DNA of 8,989 nt from CAZMVU01 sp964569295 (GTDB taxonomy: Bacteria > Hydrogenedentota > Hydrogenedentia > Hydrogenedentales > JAGMZX01). This document shows, piece after piece, positions 6,194 through 8,989 of the stretch. Under the pieces are notes generated by a model. The model did no database searches. It had not been told where the DNA came from and saw nothing but the letters and a program-made list of their open reading frames with translations. The translations under genes and the position numbers were made by a program. Position 1 is the first letter of the stretch. Every line of letters starts with the position of its first letter. The stretch spans positions 1 through 8,989 of the forward strand of contig CAZMVU010000202.1 in the NCBI GenBank assembly GCA_964569295.1. Reading direction: 5' to 3'.

Positions 6194-7021
6194 ATGTGCG
6201 TCAGTTTGGAAAAAGGGATCAATCAGTGGGCATTCCCGCGAGACCTGCCCACGGACAAAGCATTGAAACTGGCGGCGGACCACGGCTTCGCGGCCTTCGA
6301 GGTGTGCGCGGGGCCGGGTAGCCCAATCCCGTTCGATACGGAGGAAGCGGACTTGCAGCAGATTCGCCGCCGCGCGGACAAGCTGGGTGTCACGCTGACG
6401 AGCCTTGCCACCACCGCCTTGTGGGACTGCCCGCTCTCGGCGCAGGACAAGAAGACGGGCGCAAAAGCGCGGCACATCGTACGCCGCATGCTGGCCATGG
6501 CGAAGAGCCTCGGTATCGATACGGTACAGATCGTGCCCGGCCTGGTCACGCGGGAGGCCGCATACGATGCGGTCCTGGAAGCCAGCCTGAACGCGATACA
6601 CCGTCTCGTGCCCGAAGCGGCCCAGATGCAGGTGTGCCTGGCGATCGAGAATGCCGGGAACCGGTTCCTGCTGAGTCCGGTCGAGATGCGCGATTTTATC
6701 GACCAGTTCGAGAGCGGCTACGTGGGTGCTTGTGTAGATGTGGGCCACGTGGCGGCCTCGGGTTATCCGGCGCAGTGGATCCGTATTCTCGGGCCCCGGG
6801 TACGCCGGATACACATGAAGGACTACCGGGCCGCCGCGGGCAACGAAGCGGGTTTTGTCATGCTGCTCGAGGGTGATATAGACTGGCCCGGCGTCATGGC
6901 GGCGTTGCGGGCGGTGGACTACCAGGGGCCGCTCATCGGTGTGTATCCCCCCTACCGCCACGGTGCGGAGACCACGCTGGCGCACATTGGCACGGCCCTG
7001 GACGCCATCGGCGCTTTGTAG
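6194..7021 (+). CDS. Sugar phosphate isomerase/epimerase (xylose isomerase-like TIM barrel)
   Basis: Cytoplasmic TIM-barrel protein of 275 residues, the usual size for this family, which isomerises or epimerises sugars or keto acids using a divalent metal. It opens with KGINQWAFP, typical of the first strand. The expected metal ligands are in place: Glu152 (LAIENAGN), Asp182 with His185 (CVDVGHVAASG), His207 (RIHMKDY) and Glu226 (LEGDIDW). The exact substrate cannot be told; relatives include hydroxypyruvate isomerases, tagatose/psicose epimerases and inositol-catabolism enzymes. I chose the ATG at 6194 because family homology begins a few residues later. A GTG at 6125 would add 23 residues over a hairpin. 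The ribosome binding site is unclear: GGAAGGG abuts the ATG, and AGGGGG is about 18 bases away. It precedes the sulfatase by 156 bp on the same strand. Confidence 0.88.
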   Translation: MCVSLEKGINQWAFPRDLPTDKALKLAADHGFAAFEVCAGPGSPIPFDTEEADLQQIRRRADKLGVTLTSLATTALWDCPLSAQDKKTGAKARHIVRRMLAMAKSLGIDTVQIVPGLVTREAAYDAVLEASLNAIHRLVPEAAQMQVCLAIENAGNRFLLSPVEMRDFIDQFESGYVGACVDVGHVAASGYPAQWIRILGPRVRRIHMKDYRAAAGNEAGFVMLLEGDIDWPGVMAALRAVDYQGPLIGVYPPYRHGAETTLAHIGTALDAIGAL

Positions 7022-7093
7022 CGGGCGGCCGGTGTGCAGGTGTGTGCGTATAGGGACAATTCATGCATGGTGTGGCGCGGATAGTTGATGAGA

Positions 7094-7171
7094 ACGTCCG
7101 CCGTCCCATGCACTACGCCGTGGGGGGACGGCCCTTCCGGACCCCGTAGCGTCCCCCTCGGGAAAGGACGT
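7094..7171 (+). promoter_or_regulatory. Structured leader of the sulfatase gene with competing hairpins
   Basis: Three perfect pairings are possible. GCCGTCCC (7100-7107) pairs with GGGACGGC (7125-7132). GGGGGACG (7123-7130) pairs with CGTCCCCC (7150-7157). ACGTCC (7094-7099) pairs with GGACGT (7166-7171). The first two share bases and exclude each other. The second ends four bases before the purine-rich ribosome binding site at 7161-7168, and the third covers part of it. This is the layout expected of a leader that switches ribosome access, but GC-rich DNA forms such pairs easily. It matches no riboswitch class I know. Confidence 0.35.
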
Positions 7172-7177
7172 GACCAT

Positions 7178-8656
7178 ATGACGCAGAAAACGATGCCGCG
7201 GCGGACCTTCATCAGAAACAGCGCTTTGGGCCTGGCCGCGAGTGCCGCGGGGCTGTCGCACAGTGCGCGGGGCGCCGCCAACGGCCGGCCGCCGAATGTG
7301 GTCTACATTATCTGCGACCAGATGCGCGGCGATGCCATGGGCTGCATGGGCTCGCCGAACGCCGACACCCCGCACCTCGACCGGCTCGCGGCCGATGGCA
7401 CGTGTTTCTCGCGCTGGTTCAGCAACCACCCTATGTGTGCGCCGTCGCGGGTCTCCACGTTTACCGGGCATTACCCGCACACCCACGGGCGCCTGAACAA
7501 CAAGTGCGGCCCCTATCCGGACTCTGCCGAGGGCACCTTGCTCGGCCACTTCGCGGAACGCGGCTACCGCACGGGATGGGTTGGCAAGAACCACACGTAC
7601 AACAAGTCCGATCTCGCCGGCCTCGACACCGCGCATATCCGCGGCCGGGAGAGCCTGCGCAAATACAACGGCTATGTCCCGCCGTGGTGGCACAGCGACA
7701 TGTACCTTCCGGAGGAAGAGCTGCACGCCACGCTGAACACCCGCGACGCTGTCGAATTCATTCACGCGGCCAAGCCGGGCGACCCCTTTTTCCTGCACGT
7801 GAGCTATTTCGACCCGCACCCGCCGTATTTCGCGCCGGCGGACTGGGCACAGCGCTTCGATGCCCGGGAAATGCACCTGCCGGTGTCTATCCCGCCAGAG
7901 AAGCTGAGCCTGCGCCTGGCGGCGCAATACCGTGCCATGCAGTACGACCGGATGAGTGAGGCGGATCTGCGCGAGACCATGCGCTACTACCACGCAAGCA
8001 TTGCCTGGGGTGTGGACCATCAGGTCGGCCGGGTCATGGGTGCTCTCGAGGAGACCGGTCAGCTCGACAACACGATCGTCGTGTTTACCTCGGACCATGG
8101 CGATTTCATGGGCGATCACGGCATGGTGCGCAAAGGGCTTTTCCACTACGACGGCCTGTTGCACGTGCCCATGATCGTCCACGCGCCGGGCCGGGTAAAG
8201 CCGGGCCACCGGGTCACGGAGCCGTGTCAATGCGTGGATCTCTTTCCCACCCTGGCGGATATGACCGGCGGCGCGCCCCCGGAAGGTCTGCCGGGGCATT
8301 CCGTGCGCCCGCTGCTCGAGGGCGGCGGCCGGCTGGATCCGGCGCGCTATCTCTTCGCCTCGACCCTGTACAACGATATGTCCGAGGAGTTCGTCGAAAA
8401 CATGCATGACTCGCGGCCCGACTTTGACGAAACGCCGGTGCACACCGAGGTGTACCACAAAACCTATGAGTGCGAACACCGTTCGATCATGGCGCGCAAT
8501 GCCGACTGGAAGCTCATCCTGCATGAGAGTGCGCCGCCCGAGCTCTATGCCATGAACGGCGGCACGGTCGAGCGGGAGAATGTCGCCGGTGACCCCGCGC
8601 ACCGCGCGGTGCGCCGAAAACTCGAGGCCGCTATCCACGAGGAGTGGCCGTGGTGA
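7178..8656 (+). CDS. Tat-exported Cys-type sulfatase (alkaline phosphatase superfamily)
   Basis: Hydrolyses sulfate esters, probably on a glycan, outside the cytoplasm. The 492-residue protein begins with a twin-arginine signal: PRRTFIRNS at 7-15, then a hydrophobic stretch to about 26 and a likely cleavage near ARGA (30-33). The catalytic signature is CAPSR at 87-91; Cys87 would be converted to formylglycine. Metal-site residues include Asp47 in IICDQMRGD and Asp306-His307 in FTSDHGDFMGDHG. VGKNHTYN replaces the common GKWH motif but keeps Lys and His, and FDPHPPY is also typical. The C-terminus has the usual PELYAMN...ENVAGDP segment. The ATG at 7178 has AAAGGA (7163-7168) nine bases upstream and puts the Tat motif at the right distance; the frame stays open to 7085, but that would bury the signal. 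Cys-type sulfatases need an activating enzyme, which is not in the window. Substrate unknown. Confidence 0.94.
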   Translation: MTQKTMPRRTFIRNSALGLAASAAGLSHSARGAANGRPPNVVYIICDQMRGDAMGCMGSPNADTPHLDRLAADGTCFSRWFSNHPMCAPSRVSTFTGHYPHTHGRLNNKCGPYPDSAEGTLLGHFAERGYRTGWVGKNHTYNKSDLAGLDTAHIRGRESLRKYNGYVPPWWHSDMYLPEEELHATLNTRDAVEFIHAAKPGDPFFLHVSYFDPHPPYFAPADWAQRFDAREMHLPVSIPPEKLSLRLAAQYRAMQYDRMSEADLRETMRYYHASIAWGVDHQVGRVMGALEETGQLDNTIVVFTSDHGDFMGDHGMVRKGLFHYDGLLHVPMIVHAPGRVKPGHRVTEPCQCVDLFPTLADMTGGAPPEGLPGHSVRPLLEGGGRLDPARYLFASTLYNDMSEEFVENMHDSRPDFDETPVHTEVYHKTYECEHRSIMARNADWKLILHESAPPELYAMNGGTVERENVAGDPAHRAVRRKLEAAIHEEWPW

Positions 8657-8675
8657 TTCCGGCGTGGGCCGGGCC

Positions 8676-8715
8676 CGCCTGGTTGGTGTAGGCCCCCTGG
8701 GAACCGAACCAGGCG
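8676..8715 (+). terminator. Inverted repeat downstream of sulfatase, possible transcript end
   Basis: CGCCTGGTT (8676-8684) and AACCAGGCG (8707-8715) form a perfect 9-bp stem with a 22-base loop, 20 bp after the sulfatase stop codon. Position suits a terminator or a message-stabilising 3' structure, but no T run follows. A second GC-rich imperfect hairpin overlaps it at about 8661-8679. Confidence 0.45.
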
Positions 8716-8724
8716 TGGCCTAAG

Positions 8725-8768
8725 GGGTTGTTGCGCCCACAACCTAACGTGGGCTGCGCCCACAACCC
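8725..8768. repeat. Nested inverted and direct repeat, TGCGCCCACAACC twice
   Basis: TGCGCCCACAACC occurs at 8732-8744 and 8755-8767. The second copy lies in a 6-bp hairpin GTGGGC-TGC-GCCCAC (8749-8763). GGGTTGT (8725-8731) can pair with ACAACCC (8762-8768) to enclose it all, or its GGTTGT with the nearer ACAACC (8739-8744). The unit can therefore fold in two ways. No coding function is likely. Confidence 0.65.
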
Positions 8769-8834
8769 AAGGAACGAATGGCGTATTCCCCGGTTGTTGG
8801 TTCGTGGTTCAGGACGGCTTGGGATTTGGAGCTT

Positions 8835-8987
8835 GGGCGTGTTTCCGGAGCGCCGAAGGCGCGGCTCCATACCAGCCTGGGCCGCAGGCCCAGGTGGTGA
8901 ATGGGTGTTTTTTCCAGCGCTGAAAGCGCGTGCGATAAAAACCTATGGCTCGGGCTTTCAGCCCTGTGATTGCGGATGACGGATGAC
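8835..8987. repeat. Series of hairpins with 3-base loops (REP/MITE-like intergenic repeat)
   Basis: After the shared 16-mer (8836-8851) come four hairpins in 115 bp. They are GCGCC-GAA-GGCGC (8850-8862); CCTGGGCC-GCA-GGCCCAGG (8876-8894), extended by ACCA/TGGT (8871-8874, 8895-8898); GCGCT-GAA-AGCGC (8917-8929), enclosed by GTTTTT/AAAAAC (8907-8912, 8937-8942); and GGGCT-TTC-AGCCC (8952-8964). A tandem GGATGAC (8974-8980, 8981-8987) follows at the window edge. Regularly spaced hairpins of this form resemble REP-type or MITE-like non-coding repeats scattered in some GC-rich genomes, including PVC-group bacteria. No transposase is visible, and the element may continue past the window. The sole open frame here (8728-8979) is a by-product of the repeats. 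Confidence 0.6.
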
Positions 8988-8989
8988 CT

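Noticed and set aside
5828..6985. Minus-strand frame of 385 codons over the GT39 end and the isomerase
   Set aside because: Crosses a gene boundary and is antisense to a well-supported TIM-barrel gene; no motif seen.
7061..8638. A 525-codon open frame on the minus strand, antisense to the sulfatase
   Set aside because: It mirrors the sulfatase, has no recognisable motif and an Arg/His/Val-rich composition typical of antisense frames in GC-rich genes.
8728..8979. 83-codon plus-strand frame in the right-end intergenic region
   Set aside because: It is made of translated hairpin repeats, has no convincing ribosome binding site and no family resemblance.
8835..8987. CRISPR array
   Set aside because: The repeated units are hairpins of differing sequence, without identical repeats or uniform spacers.

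Overview
The window is GC-rich bacterial DNA. It holds two chaperonin genes on the minus strand and six intact plus-strand genes. The mix suggests a Gram-negative (diderm) bacterium: a lipid A/envelope-glycan modification cassette of the polyprenyl-phosphate sugar type, a Tat-exported sulfatase and a TIM-barrel sugar isomerase. Abundant sulfatases, twin-arginine leaders of this kind and hairpin-rich intergenic repeats are typical of Planctomycetes-like, Verrucomicrobia-like or Hydrogenedentes-like lineages. This placement is inference; the window has no rRNA or other strong taxonomic marker.

Left part (1-1341, minus strand): a groES-groEL operon. groEL is cut by the window edge after 280 residues. 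Upstream of groES is a near-perfect CIRCE operator (1290-1316). It overlaps the -10 box of a consensus sigma70 promoter (TTGACA, 17 bp, TATTAT), so HrcA-type heat-shock repression is clearly indicated. About 300 bp of divergent intergenic DNA follows, with a 13-bp tandem repeat, a dyad that recurs in the groES leader, and a good -10 box for the rightward genes.

Middle part (1632-6092, plus strand): four tightly arranged genes. They are a GT2 polyprenyl-phosphate sugar synthase-like enzyme, a six-helix membrane protein made of two LAB_N repeats offset by exactly 130 residues, a predicted exported helical protein I do not recognise, and a large ArnT-like GT39 membrane glycosyltransferase whose start overlaps the previous gene. 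Together they look like a complete path: a sugar is loaded on a lipid carrier in the cytoplasm (GT2), moved or presented across the membrane (possibly the LAB_N protein), and transferred to lipid A or another envelope acceptor in the periplasm (GT39). The unknown exported protein is a candidate accessory part.

Right part (6194-8656, plus strand): a sugar phosphate isomerase/epimerase-like TIM barrel and a Cys-type sulfatase with a Tat signal, plausibly working on sulfated glycans. The sulfatase leader can form mutually exclusive hairpins, one ending just before the ribosome binding site. The last 333 bp (8657-8989) carry no credible gene but a dense series of hairpins, several with three-base loops, resembling a REP/MITE-like intergenic repeat. 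A 16-bp piece of it also occurs in the gap at 3096-3111.
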